Assembly (NCBI RefSeq): GCF_030291075.1
Contig: NZ_CP127407.1
Coordinates: 2,664,001 to 2,728,000 of the forward strand
Length of the DNA stretch: 64,000 nt
Reading direction: 5' to 3'
From: Stenotrophomonas sp. 57
GTDB lineage: Bacteria; Pseudomonadota; Gammaproteobacteria; Xanthomonadales; Xanthomonadaceae
A program made the position numbers and the translations under genes. The notes under the pieces were generated by a model. It worked only from the letters and a program-made list of their open reading frames with translations. It searched no databases and was not told the origin of the DNA. Numbering within the stretch: position 1 is the first letter of the stretch; each line of letters opens with the position of its first letter. Of this stretch, positions 1 through 10,665 are shown in pieces.

Positions 1-540
1 TTCCTCGAACAGCATCATCCTGGTCAGCACCTGGCCCGCGTTGCGCATCAGGTACTCCAGCAGCTTGAATTCGGTCGGCAGCAGGCTCAGGCTGCGGCCG
101 CCACGATGCGCCGTGCGTGCCAGCAGGTCCAGCTGCAGGTCGCCCACGCACAGCAGGGTCTCGTTGCTGGCCGGGCGCTGACGGCGGCGCAGCAGCACCT
201 CCACCCGCGCGGCCATCTCGTCGGAGGCGAATGGCTTGGTCAGGTAGTCATCGCCACCGGCACGCAGCCCGCGTACCCGCTCGTCCACGTCCGACAGCGC
301 GCTGAGCATCAGCACCGGCGTGTCGATGCCGATCCGTCGCAGCGTGGTGACGATGGCCAGACCATCCAGCCCGGGCAACATACGGTCCAGCGTGATCGCG
401 TCGTAGTCGCCACTGGCCGCGCGCACCAAGCCTTCGCGGCCGTCGGCCACCCAGTCCACCTGCAGTCCATGGCTGCCCAGTTCCGCCACGATTTCCTGAG
501 CGGTAATGGCGTCATCCTCGATGGTCAATACGCGCGACAT
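1..540 (-). CDS. OmpR-family response regulator, 3' part outside window
   Basis: The frame opens with MSRVLTIEDDAITAQEI at 540 and stays open for 180 codons to the window edge, so the C-terminus is missing. The receiver domain is complete: acidic pair D9/D10, phospho-acceptor D52 in TLDRMLPG, and the KPF switch lysine after DDYL. A winged-helix output domain follows (LLPTEFKLLEYLMRNAGQ), which marks the OmpR/PhoB class of DNA-binding regulators. It lies 96 bases downstream of the diguanylate cyclase gene on the same strand; a partner kinase is probably to the left of the window. Family certain, target unknown. Confidence 0.9.
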   Translation of the reverse strand, partial: MSRVLTIEDDAITAQEIVAELGSHGLQVDWVADGREGLVRAASGDYDAITLDRMLPGLDGLAIVTTLRRIGIDTPVLMLSALSDVDERVRGLRAGGDDYLTKPFASDEMAARVEVLLRRRQRPASNETLLCVGDLQLDLLARTAHRGGRSLSLLPTEFKLLEYLMRNAGQVLTRMMLFEE

Positions 541-636
541 GGGCACTTCGGAAGTCCAGGCTGGCCCATGCTCGCCAAATCGGCCGACGCGGGCAAATGA
601 AACATCCTTCATCCGCGCCCGCGGGTGCGGGCCGGT

Positions 637-2820
637 TCAGGCCGGCTCGCCGTCGTCGGTCGGTAGTTCGGACAGCTCGCCCTGCACCTGCACGTTGTTG
701 CGGCCCATCGCCTTGGCCCGGTAGCACTGGGCATCGGCTGCGGCCACCGCCTGGTCCACGCTCATGCCGCCGGCCAGCGGCGCGATGCCGATGCTGGCGC
801 CGACCCGCAGCCGGCCCTGGTCCCACGGAATCGACAGCGCAGCCAGGGTGTTCAGCAGCTCGCCACCGATGCGGGCGGCGCGGCGTGGCGTGCAGCCCGA
901 CAGGATTACCGCGAACTCATCGCCGCCCAGCCGCGCCACCACATCCGAATCGCGCACGCCGTGACGCAGCACACTGGCCACCGCCCACAGCACGGCGTCG
1001 CCGGCCAGATGGCCCCAGGTATCGTTGATGGGCTTGAAACGGTCCAGGTCGATGAACATCAGCGATGCAGCCTGGCCGGTGCGTTCCACACGGGTGATCG
1101 CCTGCTGCAGATGCGCCTCGAAGCCACGGCGGTTGCTCAGTTCGGTCAGCGGATCGATCTCGGCCAGGTGCCGCGCCTCGCGTTGGCGTGCGCGCTGCTG
1201 GGTATCGTCGCGCAGCACCCATACCGCGCCGCGCACGTGGCCTTCGTCATCGCGCAACCAGGCGCGGGTCAGATCCACCGGCACCGTGGCGGTGCCCAGC
1301 CGCAGCAGCAGATCGGCATGCAGGTCCACTGCATTGCTTTCCGGGTCGAGCAGCACCGACACGTCCAGCACCGAACCTGGCGCGTACTCGGTGGTCAGCG
1401 CCAGCACGTCCTGCACTTTGTGCCCGGCCAGCGACAACGCGCCATCACCGGCCAGCGTGCGTACCGCTGCAGCATTGGCGTAGTCGATGCGGCCGTCCAG
1501 GCTGACACTGAGCACCAGGTCGGCCACCGCATCCAGCGTGATGCGGCTGCGCTGTTCGCTCTCGAACAGGCGCTGCTCACTGCTGCGCTGGGCGGTGATG
1601 TCCTGGATCTGCGAGACGAAATGCAGCGGTTCGCCATGCTCGTTGCGCACCAGCGAGACCGACAGGCGCGCCCAGATGATGCGGCCATCGCGGTCCAGGT
1701 AGCGCTTTTCCAGATGGTAGTGGCTGCGCCGGCCCGCCAGCAGGTCCTGTACCAGGGCCAGATCGGCCTGCAGGTCATCGGCGTGGGTCAGACGCTGGAA
1801 ATCGACCTGCAGCAGTTCCTCGCGCGGATAACCAAGGATCCGGCACAGCGCGTCGTTGACGTCCAGCCAGCGCCCCTCCAGCGACACCAGCGCCATGCCC
1901 AGCGCAGCCGACGTGAATGCACCGGCGAACTTCTCCGCCGACAGGCGTGCCTCGGCGCGCGCCTGCAGGATCTCGGTGATGTCGATGGCCATGCCGACAT
2001 AGCCGATGCGCGCCCCATCGGCACCGTCCATGCGGCTGATCGACAAGCGTACCTGGCGTGGCTGGCGGTCCTTGCGCAGCAAGGTCCACTGCCGCGAATA
2101 GGTCTGGCCGTCGGCACGCGCACTGAGCGCCTCGAACACGCCTGGCAGATGGCCATCGGCATCGGCCAGCGGTCGCAGCCAGGCATTGAGTTCCTGTGGG
2201 TCGTGGAAGGCATCGAGCCTGCGCTGCCCGACCACCTCGGCCGCGCTGTAGCCCAGCAGGCGCTGCGCGCCGGTATTGAACAGGGTGATGGTGCCATCGG
2301 TATCGGTGGCGATCACCGCCACCTCATCGGACGCATCGACCACCGCCTGCAGGCGTTGACGGGTCTCGGCCGCATCGTGGCGGGCCTGCTGCAGCTCGGT
2401 CACATCGGCATGCGCACCGGCCATCCACAGCGGACGGCCCTGGCCATCCCACTCGAAGACCCGGCCACGGTCCTGGATCCAGATCCACTGGCCGTTCTTG
2501 TGGCGCATCCGCAGCAGGCAGGCGTAGTTGTCGGTGCGCCCGTCGAAATGTTCATCCAGTGCCGCATCGGACACTGCGATGTCGTCGGGATGGACCAGCT
2601 TCAGGAAGGTCTTCTGGCAGACCGGCTCCAGTTCGTCCAGGCGATAGCCGACAATTTCGGCCCAACGCGCATTGACCCGCATCTGGCCGGTCTGCACGTT
2701 CCATTCCCAGGTGCCGGCGGCGGTGCCGTCGATGATCATCGCCAGCCGGCGGCGCTCTTCGGCCAGCTCCTGCAGGCGCCGTTCAAGCAGACCGTTGCCG
2801 TTGTTTCCCTGGCCCGCCAT
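637..2820 (-). CDS. Diguanylate cyclase with four PAS domains
   Basis: A 727-residue soluble sensor that should make cyclic di-GMP from two GTP. Four PAS/PAC units follow one another; recognisable cores are TAAGTWEWNVQTGQ, EVAVIATDTDGTITLFN, ALGMALVSLEGRWLDVN and DLVLSVSLDGRIDYAN. The C-terminal GGDEF domain has the intact motif RLGGDEFAV, and RDSD five residues before it is a product-binding inhibitory (I) site, so feedback control is likely. No EAL domain or membrane segment is visible. ATG 2820 is chosen because a GGAG lies just upstream and the first PAS begins soon after; the frame stays open 186 bases further upstream but that part looks non-coding. The ligand is unknown. Confidence 0.93.
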   Translation of the reverse strand: MAGQGNNGNGLLERRLQELAEERRRLAMIIDGTAAGTWEWNVQTGQMRVNARWAEIVGYRLDELEPVCQKTFLKLVHPDDIAVSDAALDEHFDGRTDNYACLLRMRHKNGQWIWIQDRGRVFEWDGQGRPLWMAGAHADVTELQQARHDAAETRQRLQAVVDASDEVAVIATDTDGTITLFNTGAQRLLGYSAAEVVGQRRLDAFHDPQELNAWLRPLADADGHLPGVFEALSARADGQTYSRQWTLLRKDRQPRQVRLSISRMDGADGARIGYVGMAIDITEILQARAEARLSAEKFAGAFTSAALGMALVSLEGRWLDVNDALCRILGYPREELLQVDFQRLTHADDLQADLALVQDLLAGRRSHYHLEKRYLDRDGRIIWARLSVSLVRNEHGEPLHFVSQIQDITAQRSSEQRLFESEQRSRITLDAVADLVLSVSLDGRIDYANAAAVRTLAGDGALSLAGHKVQDVLALTTEYAPGSVLDVSVLLDPESNAVDLHADLLLRLGTATVPVDLTRAWLRDDEGHVRGAVWVLRDDTQQRARQREARHLAEIDPLTELSNRRGFEAHLQQAITRVERTGQAASLMFIDLDRFKPINDTWGHLAGDAVLWAVASVLRHGVRDSDVVARLGGDEFAVILSGCTPRRAARIGGELLNTLAALSIPWDQGRLRVGASIGIAPLAGGMSVDQAVAAADAQCYRAKAMGRNNVQVQGELSELPTDDGEPA

Positions 2821-3027
2821 CACTCCGGTCCCCTGCCGGCACGGGCAGGCGCCGACCGCAGCGAAGCGCTGCAGCCTGCGACGAAGACGGCGGGTCGTGC
2901 TGGCGTCATGGCCCTCCCCAGCGACAGCGGGGAGGCCGAACGCCCCCCTCAGGCGCAAGTGTGCGCAATCACGGGGAAAACCGACAAGTCCCCCGCTACG
3001 GATCAACCGTGACGGGGGGCACGATCC

Positions 3028-5415
<2,388 letters not shown>

Positions 5416-5621
5416 TGCTTCAGGTCTGTGCCGCGTTACGGGAAGACCCCATTCTGGCAATCCACGACGGAGCCGGACAAGGCATTGACACGGGGCGAGG
5501 TTCAGCGGCGGCGGCCGGATTGGACGCCGGCATCCTGGCGGATAGGCTCGGACTGGCCCGCGGCTGGGATGCCGGCGCGGGCGCGCGATGGTGGAGCGCG
5601 CCCTGCCGCGTGTTGCGAAGG

Positions 5622-5837
5622 TCAGCGGTAGTGGCGGGCGGCGCGCTGCATGACGATGTCGTCACGCATGCCTTCCAGGGCCATCAGGCGAACCTTGCCG
5701 ACACCCTGCAGTTCCATGAACCGCTCCGTGTAGAACTCCGGCCCCAGCGCGGTGTCGGCGCGGGATTTGCTGAAGCCGTAGGGCACCACGCCCTTCTCGC
5801 CATCCTTGCTACCACCGACATAAAGAACGATTGCCAT
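5622..5837 (-). CDS. Small conserved-looking hypothetical protein (71 aa)
   Basis: The product starts [20 protein letters not shown] and ends in a basic tail. It has no signal peptide or membrane segment. A strong ribosome-binding site (GGAGGA, about 8 bases before the ATG) and balanced coding composition support it as a real gene. The family is not recognised. It stands alone between tex and a repeat-rich stretch of about 600 bases. Confidence 0.7.
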   Translation of the reverse strand: MAIVLYVGGSKDGEKGVVPYGFSKSRADTALGPEFYTERFMELQGVGKVRLMALEGMRDDIVMQRAARHYR

Positions 5838-6115
5838 GTGATGTCTTCCTCCAAATTGCTACTGCGTACTGCACTCGATGAGCGATGCTGCGAGCTCATC
5901 GGGGGAGAGCTTACCGCGTCGAACCTGACTGGAACGTCACGAAGGCTAATGACGATCGGTTGCGTGCAGATGACTGCGGGATCGCAGCAGAATGCTTACG
6001 GATCCTTAACTTCCAGCTAACGAATCGTGGCGATTCCAGCCGACGGCGGAGCCGCTCGTGGGTGGACTGGCTGGTCGCGAAAAGCCGGTTTCCTGTGGGC
6101 TGGCTGCTTTCTGTT
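5838..6115. other. Non-coding stretch upstream of the 71-aa gene
   Basis: No convincing gene on either strand. It should contain the promoter of the 71-aa gene. The sequence around 5890-6010 is less GC-rich than its neighbours. Together with the repeats to 6364 this makes a gene-free stretch of about 600 bases. Confidence 0.5.
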
Positions 6116-6183
6116 GTGGAGCCGAGCCTGCGCTGGGCTTCGCGGACTGGCCTGAAAGCAGCCGAGCGTGGGCTCGGCTCTAC
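6116..6183. repeat. SMAG (GTAG-type REP) pair
   Basis: Two stem-loops face each other about 20 bases apart. The right one reads, on the minus strand, GTAGAGCCGAGCCCACGCTC followed by GGCT, the GTAG head plus stem typical of SMAG elements of S. maltophilia. The left one (GGAGCCGAGCctgcGCTGGG region) is more degraded. Such paired elements lie between genes and may form one larger hairpin in RNA. Confidence 0.8.
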
Positions 6184-6268
6184 ACGAGCAAGCGCAGCGC
6201 GCGACCCGCTTCTGCTGTTCTGTTTCTTTTCCGTGGGTGGTACAGGTCTCAGCCATCTGTCAGAGGGC

Positions 6269-6364
6269 GGTCGGGGTGGGTTCGCGGGGGTGTCCGCGGC
6301 ATGGATGCCGCGGCCAAGCCCCCATGGACGGGTTCACGGCGTCCCCCGCGAACCCACCCCGACC
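6269..6364. repeat. Large nested inverted repeat, 22-bp perfect arms
   Basis: Arms at 6269-6290 and 6343-6364 are perfect reverse complements (GGTCGGGGTGGGTTCGCGGG plus GG). Inside them, 6294-6302 and 6305-6313 (CCGCGGCAT/ATGCCGCGG) form a second perfect 9-bp stem with a 2-base loop. The whole could fold as a branched cruciform of about 96 bases. No transposase gene is near. I read it as a family repeat of this genus, not an insertion sequence. Confidence 0.8.
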
Positions 6365-6436
6365 GACCAGCGCGAGGGTTTTGCATTTGGCGACCAGGCA
6401 TCACCACCCACGAGGGGCTGCGGCGTTGGCTGGAAA

Positions 6437-6889
6437 CTACGGCCACCAGCCGTGCCCGAACCGGGCGTAATGATCCGCCGCGCGCTCGAATGGATTCCGC
6501 GCACTCACCCCGCCACACAGCAGGTACACCGGCAGGTACAGCGGCCCCAGCACCATGTACTGGTAGATGTGTGCGCGTTCGTGATCATCCAGCCGGATCA
6601 GCGGCTCCACGCCCCACCCCGCCTGATGCGCATAGGTCCGGCACGAAATGCCCAGATCGTGACCGGTATGCAGGATCACATTGCCCAGCGTGATCGCCCC
6701 ACCCGGCCCCCACGGCCAGCGATCGAACACCAATGCGCAATCACGGCCGCTCCAGCGCAATGTCGCGCCGCCGAGCATGCCGGCCAAGCCGCCGACCACG
6801 CCGATCAGGGAATTGGGTGACGTCCACACCGCGCCCAGCACCTGCAGCGCGCGCAGCCAGATCGGCGAGGGCGTCAAGGCAGTCTTCAA
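6437..6889 (-). CDS. Hypothetical protein with HERAH motif, translationally coupled to the PspC gene
   Basis: The frame is open from an overlap with the upstream PspC gene: its TTG start (6889-6887) overlaps the PspC stop TGA (6888-6886). The 150-residue product has a glycine-rich hydrophobic segment (LIGVVGGLAGMLGGATL) and later DDHERAHIYQYMVLGPLYLP, where HERAH recalls a metal-binding helix. The far in-frame ATG at 7114 is rejected because that region is the PspC gene in another frame. The function is not recognised; the overlap suggests co-expression with PspC. Confidence 0.65.
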   Translation of the reverse strand: MKTALTPSPIWLRALQVLGAVWTSPNSLIGVVGGLAGMLGGATLRWSGRDCALVFDRWPWGPGGAITLGNVILHTGHDLGISCRTYAHQAGWGVEPLIRLDDHERAHIYQYMVLGPLYLPVYLLCGGVSARNPFERAADHYARFGHGWWP

Positions 6890-7089
6890 TCGGCCTCGTT
6901 CGGCATCAGCAGCCACAGGATCAGGTAGACCAGAATGCCCGGGAAGGCGGCCGAACCGATCGATACCAGCACGAACACGATTCGCACCAGGGCGGCATTC
7001 CAGCCGAAGCGATGGGCGATGCCCCCCATCACGCCGGCGATCATGCGGTCGTTCAGCGAACGCGACAGCGTCTTGGGCGTGGTGTTCAT
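6886..7089 (-). CDS. PspC-domain small membrane protein
   Basis: The 67-residue product has the PspC layout: basic N-terminus (TLSRSLNDRMIAGVMGGIAH), then FGWNAALVRIVFVLVSIG and a hydrophobic helix ending in LWLLMPNE. PspC proteins sit in the inner membrane and are linked to envelope-stress signalling, although the stand-alone domain is common and often uncharacterised. A ribosome-binding site (AGGAG) lies 9 bases before ATG 7089. The gene overlaps the next one by 4 bases. Confidence 0.88.
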   Translation of the reverse strand: MNTTPKTLSRSLNDRMIAGVMGGIAHRFGWNAALVRIVFVLVSIGSAAFPGILVYLILWLLMPNEAD

Positions 7090-7118
7090 GGCGGTGTCTC
7101 CTGGGAATGCGCAAAGGC

Positions 7119-7141
7119 GGTCGAGCGTGGCTCGACTCTAC
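7119..7141. repeat. SMAG element
   Basis: On the minus strand the sequence is GTAGAGTCGAGCCACGCTCG followed by ACC, a GTAG head and a short stem. It lies between the DUF5329 gene (ending at 7155) and the PspC gene start. Confidence 0.75.
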
Positions 7142-7154
7142 ACCGGGCTCGTGT

Positions 7155-7523
7155 CTACGGCGTGCGTTGGCGCAGCGCCTTCAGGCGTGCGCCGAACCAG
7201 GTGGCAGCAGTCTGTTCAGGCTGCCCCGGGCACTGGATACGGTACGGCTTGCCGCTCATGCTGCTCTGGCTGGCAGCGCGCTCGATGAACTGCTCGGCGC
7301 TGTCCACCATGTCCTTCTTCAGCAGGTAGTCGTACTTGCGCTGCAGGTGCGCGCGCGCGTCGCTGCCGTCGTACCAGCTGCCATTGCGCTGAAACCGGCA
7401 CTGCGAACCGTCCAGGCTGGCAATCAACTGGGCAATCTCGCGCTGTGCCTGCGGACCGGGGGCGGCGTGGGCGAGCGGCGCGGTCAGCAGCGCGGCAAAG
7501 ATGAGCAGATTTCGTCGGAACAT
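7155..7523 (-). CDS. DUF5329 family periplasmic protein
   Basis: The 122-residue product has a clear signal peptide (MFRRNLLIFAALLTAPLAHA, cleavage near residue 20) followed by AQREIAQLIASL, CRFQRNGSWYDG and LQRKYDYLLKK. These fit DUF5329, a small secreted family of unknown function. Two cysteines (in SQCRF and IQCPG) could form a disulfide. The gene is flanked by two SMAG elements and lies downstream of phaC on the same strand. Confidence 0.8.
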   Translation of the reverse strand: MFRRNLLIFAALLTAPLAHAAPGPQAQREIAQLIASLDGSQCRFQRNGSWYDGSDARAHLQRKYDYLLKKDMVDSAEQFIERAASQSSMSGKPYRIQCPGQPEQTAATWFGARLKALRQRTP

Positions 7524-7535
7524 CGGAGCGTCCGT

Positions 7536-7560
7536 GTAGTCGAGCGTGGCTCGACTCTAC
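7536..7560. repeat. SMAG element whose GTAG supplies the phaC stop codon
   Basis: GTAGTCGAGCGTGGCTCGAC plus TCTAC is near-symmetric, with GTAG at both ends. The minus-strand TAG of the right-hand GTAG (7559-7557) is the stop codon of phaC, so the repeat is inserted at, or has replaced, the end of that gene. Confidence 0.8.
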
Positions 7561-8624
7561 ACGTCGCGTGCCTTCAGCCAGCCATCGATCGTGGCCGGCA
7601 CTTCGCGCTGCGCGCGCCCGGACACGTAAATGCCGATGTGGCCGCCACGGAAACTGGACTCGGTGTAGTCCTCCGTACCCAGCCGCCCGCGCATCGCGCG
7701 CGAGGCATCCGGCGGTACCAGATGGTCCTGCTCGGCATAGATGTTCAGCACCGGCAGGGTCACCTGCGACAGGTCCACCGCTTCTTCACCGATCCGCACC
7801 GTGCCCTTCATCAGCCCGTTGCCTTGGTAGAACTGCTTGATGAAGTCACGGAACGCCTCGCCCGCCAGATCCGGCGAATCGAAGATCCATTTCTCCATGC
7901 GCAGGAAATCCTCCAGCGCGGCCTTGTCATCCAGGATGTCGAGCAGGCCGACGTACTTCTGCACGTTCAGCCGGAACGGCTTGAGCATCAGGTAGCTGGC
8001 ATTCATCAGATCGGCCGGGATGTTGCCCAGCGTGTCCACCAGCAGATCCACATCCACCTGCCGTGCCCAGTGCGAGAGCATGTTATCGGCGGTCTGGAAA
8101 TCAACCGGCGTGACCATGGTGATCAGCTTGCCCAGCTTCTGCCGGCGCAGTGCCGCATAGCACAGCGCGAACACACCGCCCTGGCAGATGCCCAGCAGGT
8201 CCACCGGGCCACCACTGCGCGCGCGCAGCGCATCCACCGCGCCATCGATGTAGCGCAGCAGGTAATCTTCCAGGGTCTGGAAGCGCTCGGAGCGGTCCGG
8301 GTAGCCCCAGTCCAGCACGTAGACGTCCTGGCCCAGCGCCAGCAGCTTCTGCACCAGCGAACGGTCAGCCTGCAGGTCGACCATGTACGGCCGGTTGACC
8401 AGCGCGTAGACGATCAGCAATGGCGTGCGCCGGGTCGGGGCCTGCTCGCCGACGAAGCGGTACAGCACCACCTTGCCGTCGCGCCAGACTTCCTCGCGGG
8501 CGGTCACGCCATAGTCCACGTCTTCCACCTGCGGCAGCAGCTTCAGCCCTTCCATCAGCTTGCGCTGCATGGCGAGGGTTTCCTGCATCAGGTCATCGGC
8601 GTTGAAGCCCAGCGGTCCTTTCAT
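7557..8624 (-). CDS. phaC: Class III poly(3-hydroxyalkanoate) synthase, subunit PhaC
   Basis: A 355-residue alpha/beta hydrolase-fold polymerase that joins hydroxyacyl-CoA units into storage polyester, acting with PhaE on the granule surface. The lipase-like box LLGICQGG holds catalytic C147; D300 (YAEQDHLVPP) and H329 (FRGGHIGIYV) complete the triad. Length and partner fit class III (PhaC about 355 aa plus PhaE) rather than the longer class I or II enzymes. The start overlaps the phaE stop by 4 bases (ATGA), so the two are translationally coupled. The stop codon lies inside a SMAG repeat. Confidence 0.95.
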   Translation of the reverse strand: MKGPLGFNADDLMQETLAMQRKLMEGLKLLPQVEDVDYGVTAREEVWRDGKVVLYRFVGEQAPTRRTPLLIVYALVNRPYMVDLQADRSLVQKLLALGQDVYVLDWGYPDRSERFQTLEDYLLRYIDGAVDALRARSGGPVDLLGICQGGVFALCYAALRRQKLGKLITMVTPVDFQTADNMLSHWARQVDVDLLVDTLGNIPADLMNASYLMLKPFRLNVQKYVGLLDILDDKAALEDFLRMEKWIFDSPDLAGEAFRDFIKQFYQGNGLMKGTVRIGEEAVDLSQVTLPVLNIYAEQDHLVPPDASRAMRGRLGTEDYTESSFRGGHIGIYVSGRAQREVPATIDGWLKARDV

Positions 8625-9685
8625 CGGTCACGCGCCCGTGGGGTGGTGGGGGCGGCGGCTTTCTTCGCCGGTGCCTTCTTCGCCGCCGGTTTCTTCACCG
8701 GCGCAGCCTTCTTCGCAGCTTTGCGCGCTGCCGGCTTCACCTTCGCCGGTGCCGGCTGTGACACCGGATCCACCGCAGCAGTGCCCGCCAGCACCGCCAC
8801 CTGCGCCTGCAGGCGGCGCAGGCTGCGCTCCAGCTCGGCGATGCGTCGGTGTGCGGCGTCCATCTCGCTGCGCGTCGGCAGGCCGATGCGTTCGCTCATC
8901 TGTTCCACCTCGCGCTGCAGGCCGGCACGCAGGCGCATCTGTGCGTTGCCCAGCGAGGCATACACCTGCTGGAACGGCTCGGACATGGCGACCTTGGCGT
9001 AGGCCTCCTCGGCCACTTCGATCCACAGGTCGAACATCGCGCGGGCGCTGGTCAGCTGGCTGCCGGGCTGCTCGTGCTGGGCCAGGCGCTGCTCGAACAG
9101 CGCGAAGGCTTCGTCCAGCGCCTGCTTGATCTGCTCGACGTAGGCGCGCGAATGTTGCTGGTAGTCCTCCTGCGCGCGCAGCAGGGCCTGCCAGCGCGCC
9201 TGATGCTCACGGCCGGGCCCGAACGCCGGGCTCTGCAGCCAGGGGCCGGCCTGCAGCTGGAACTGTTGCAGCCAGGCGGCGAACTCGGGCACGGCGGCGC
9301 CGGCGTGGGTGCTGCCCCGCGCGCCCTGCAGCATCCACTGCACCATGCCGTCGCCCTGCCTCTGCACCGCCTCTCGCCAGGCCTGTGCGACTTCGGCGCT
9401 GCTGGCGTCGCGGCCAGCGAAACGTGCGGCCACCTCCTGCATCGTGCCGTACCAGCTGCCCGCCTGTTCGCGGAACCGGCGCACGGCATCTTCCGGCGCG
9501 CCCTGCCCCTGTTCGGGCAGCAGTTGGCCCCACCAGTCGAACAGCCGTTGCCAGCTGCCGGGGGCGTCACCGGCCGGTGCACCCGGCGTGGATGCATGGC
9601 GCAGGGCATCTCCCCAGGCACCGAAGTACTGCCGGGCCAGGGCTTCGAAATCGCTGCTGCCGGCGTCGTGGGCCGAGCTGGTCAT
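8621..9685 (-). CDS. phaE: Class III PHA synthase subunit PhaE with Lys/Ala-rich tail
   Basis: The 354-residue product has the PhaE features: a helical Q/W-rich body (FEALARQYFGAWGDALRHAS, IEVAEEAYAKVAMSEPFQQV) and a late coiled-coil segment (RIAELERSLRRLQAQVAVL). PhaE activates PhaC and forms the active heteromer. The last 45 or so residues are an alanine/lysine/proline repeat (KKAAPVKKPAAKKAPAKKAA), like histone H1-type or phasin tails, which may bind DNA or granule-associated nucleoid. It is the first gene of the phaE-phaC pair. Confidence 0.93.
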   Translation of the reverse strand: MTSSAHDAGSSDFEALARQYFGAWGDALRHASTPGAPAGDAPGSWQRLFDWWGQLLPEQGQGAPEDAVRRFREQAGSWYGTMQEVAARFAGRDASSAEVAQAWREAVQRQGDGMVQWMLQGARGSTHAGAAVPEFAAWLQQFQLQAGPWLQSPAFGPGREHQARWQALLRAQEDYQQHSRAYVEQIKQALDEAFALFEQRLAQHEQPGSQLTSARAMFDLWIEVAEEAYAKVAMSEPFQQVYASLGNAQMRLRAGLQREVEQMSERIGLPTRSEMDAAHRRIAELERSLRRLQAQVAVLAGTAAVDPVSQPAPAKVKPAARKAAKKAAPVKKPAAKKAPAKKAAAPTTPRARDR

Positions 9686-9707
9686 CGCAGGTCTCCGCTG
9701 GGCTGGC

Positions 9708-10322
9708 TCATGGCTTGGGGATGCGCAGGGTCTTGCTGATCATCAGTGATCCGGACAACGCGAACAGCAGCACCATCGGATGCAGCTGCCAGGGACCGAT
9801 CTGCCACTGGCCGAACCAGATGTTCTGGCCGATGGCATCGGTGCCGGCGGCGATCGCCAGCACGATCACCAGCACCAGGCTGGTCGGGATCGGAGTGCCC
9901 TCGAAGTACTTGACCTTACCCTCGTCGCCGGCCAGCGCCTCGGCGGTGACGTTGTAGCGGGCCAGGCGGCTGACGCCGCAGCAGACGAAGTAGCTCAGCA
10001 CCAGCCAGTCCCAGCCGCCCTGCATGCCGCAGGCGTAGGCCAGCGCCGCCGGGGCCACGCCGAAGGAGATCACGTCGGACAGCGAATCCAGCTCGCGGCC
10101 CAGGGTGGAGCTGGACTTGCGCCAGCGCGCGATGCGCCCGTCGAGGGCATCGAAAATGAAGGCGAGCGGGATCAGCGCCATGCCGAACAGCAGGTAGCCA
10201 CGTTCGCCGTCCTGCAGGAAGCGCATCGCGGCAAAGACCGCACCGGTGCCGCAGAACGCATTGGCCAGGGTGAACCAGTCGGCCAGCTGGAATTCGCGCA
10301 GCATCGAGAAGTGACGTTTCAT
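9708..10322 (-). CDS. pssA: CDP-diacylglycerol-serine O-phosphatidyltransferase
   Basis: A 204-residue integral membrane enzyme that makes phosphatidylserine, the precursor of phosphatidylethanolamine. The CDP-alcohol phosphotransferase motif DxxDGxxARx8GxxxDxxxD is complete: D58, D61, G62, A65, R66, then G75, D79, D83 (FDALDGRIAR, LGRELDSLSD). Several hydrophobic helices follow (LYACGMQ region, TSLVLVIVLAIAAG). It lies just upstream of phaE on the same strand but with a 22-base gap, so it may be co-transcribed. This is the type II PssA of the CDP-alcohol family, not the PLD-type enzyme of E. coli. Confidence 0.95.
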   Translation of the reverse strand: MKRHFSMLREFQLADWFTLANAFCGTGAVFAAMRFLQDGERGYLLFGMALIPLAFIFDALDGRIARWRKSSSTLGRELDSLSDVISFGVAPAALAYACGMQGGWDWLVLSYFVCCGVSRLARYNVTAEALAGDEGKVKYFEGTPIPTSLVLVIVLAIAAGTDAIGQNIWFGQWQIGPWQLHPMVLLFALSGSLMISKTLRIPKP

Positions 10323-10483
10323 GGGGTCTCACGGAGCATCAAGGCCCACAGGTTACCGCGAGCGCTGCCGTGGGTGACAGCGCCGGCCGAGACGATTCTT
10401 CACCGCTCCCTCACCTGTCCTCACCAGCGGTGAATTTTTCGCCACCCATCTTGACAGCCTAGGGGGATGGCGCCTGTCGCGGC

Positions 10484-10529
10484 TTATCCACAAAGTTGCC
10501 CACGCGTAATCCACACCCCCTGTGGACAA
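10484..10529. promoter_or_regulatory. Cluster of three DnaA-box-like 9-mers in a 340-bp divergent intergenic region
   Basis: TTATCCACA (10484-10492) is an exact DnaA box. TAATCCACA (10507-10515) and TGTGGACAA (10521-10529, inverse of TTGTCCACA) differ by one base from the TTATNCACA consensus. They lie between the divergent genes pssA and a methyltransferase. The rest of the gap (10323-10665) holds a TTCACCGCT/AGCGGTGAA inverted repeat (10399-10407 and 10426-10434) but no gene. The boxes may control either neighbour or titrate DnaA; no dnaA or dnaN is in the window. Confidence 0.5.
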
Positions 10530-10665
10530 CCAGATCTCACCGACTGCGACGCTGGACATTTCCTCATCACCCCGCAGCGGGGTTTCCCTACTTCCCAAGC
10601 CACCAGGTCGGCGCTATGGTCACCGGCGGACCCGCCGCCGCCACGTCCGAATTTTTCCACGGACG

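Noticed and set aside
961..3012. 683-codon plus-strand frame opposite the diguanylate cyclase
   Set aside because: It is the antisense frame of a high-GC gene; composition is H/Q/R-rich with no domain, while the minus strand has full PAS and GGDEF motifs.
10399..10434. Inverted repeat TTCACCGCT/AGCGGTGAA followed by TTTTT as a terminator
   Set aside because: It lies between two divergent genes, so no transcript should end there; the loop of 18 bases is also long.
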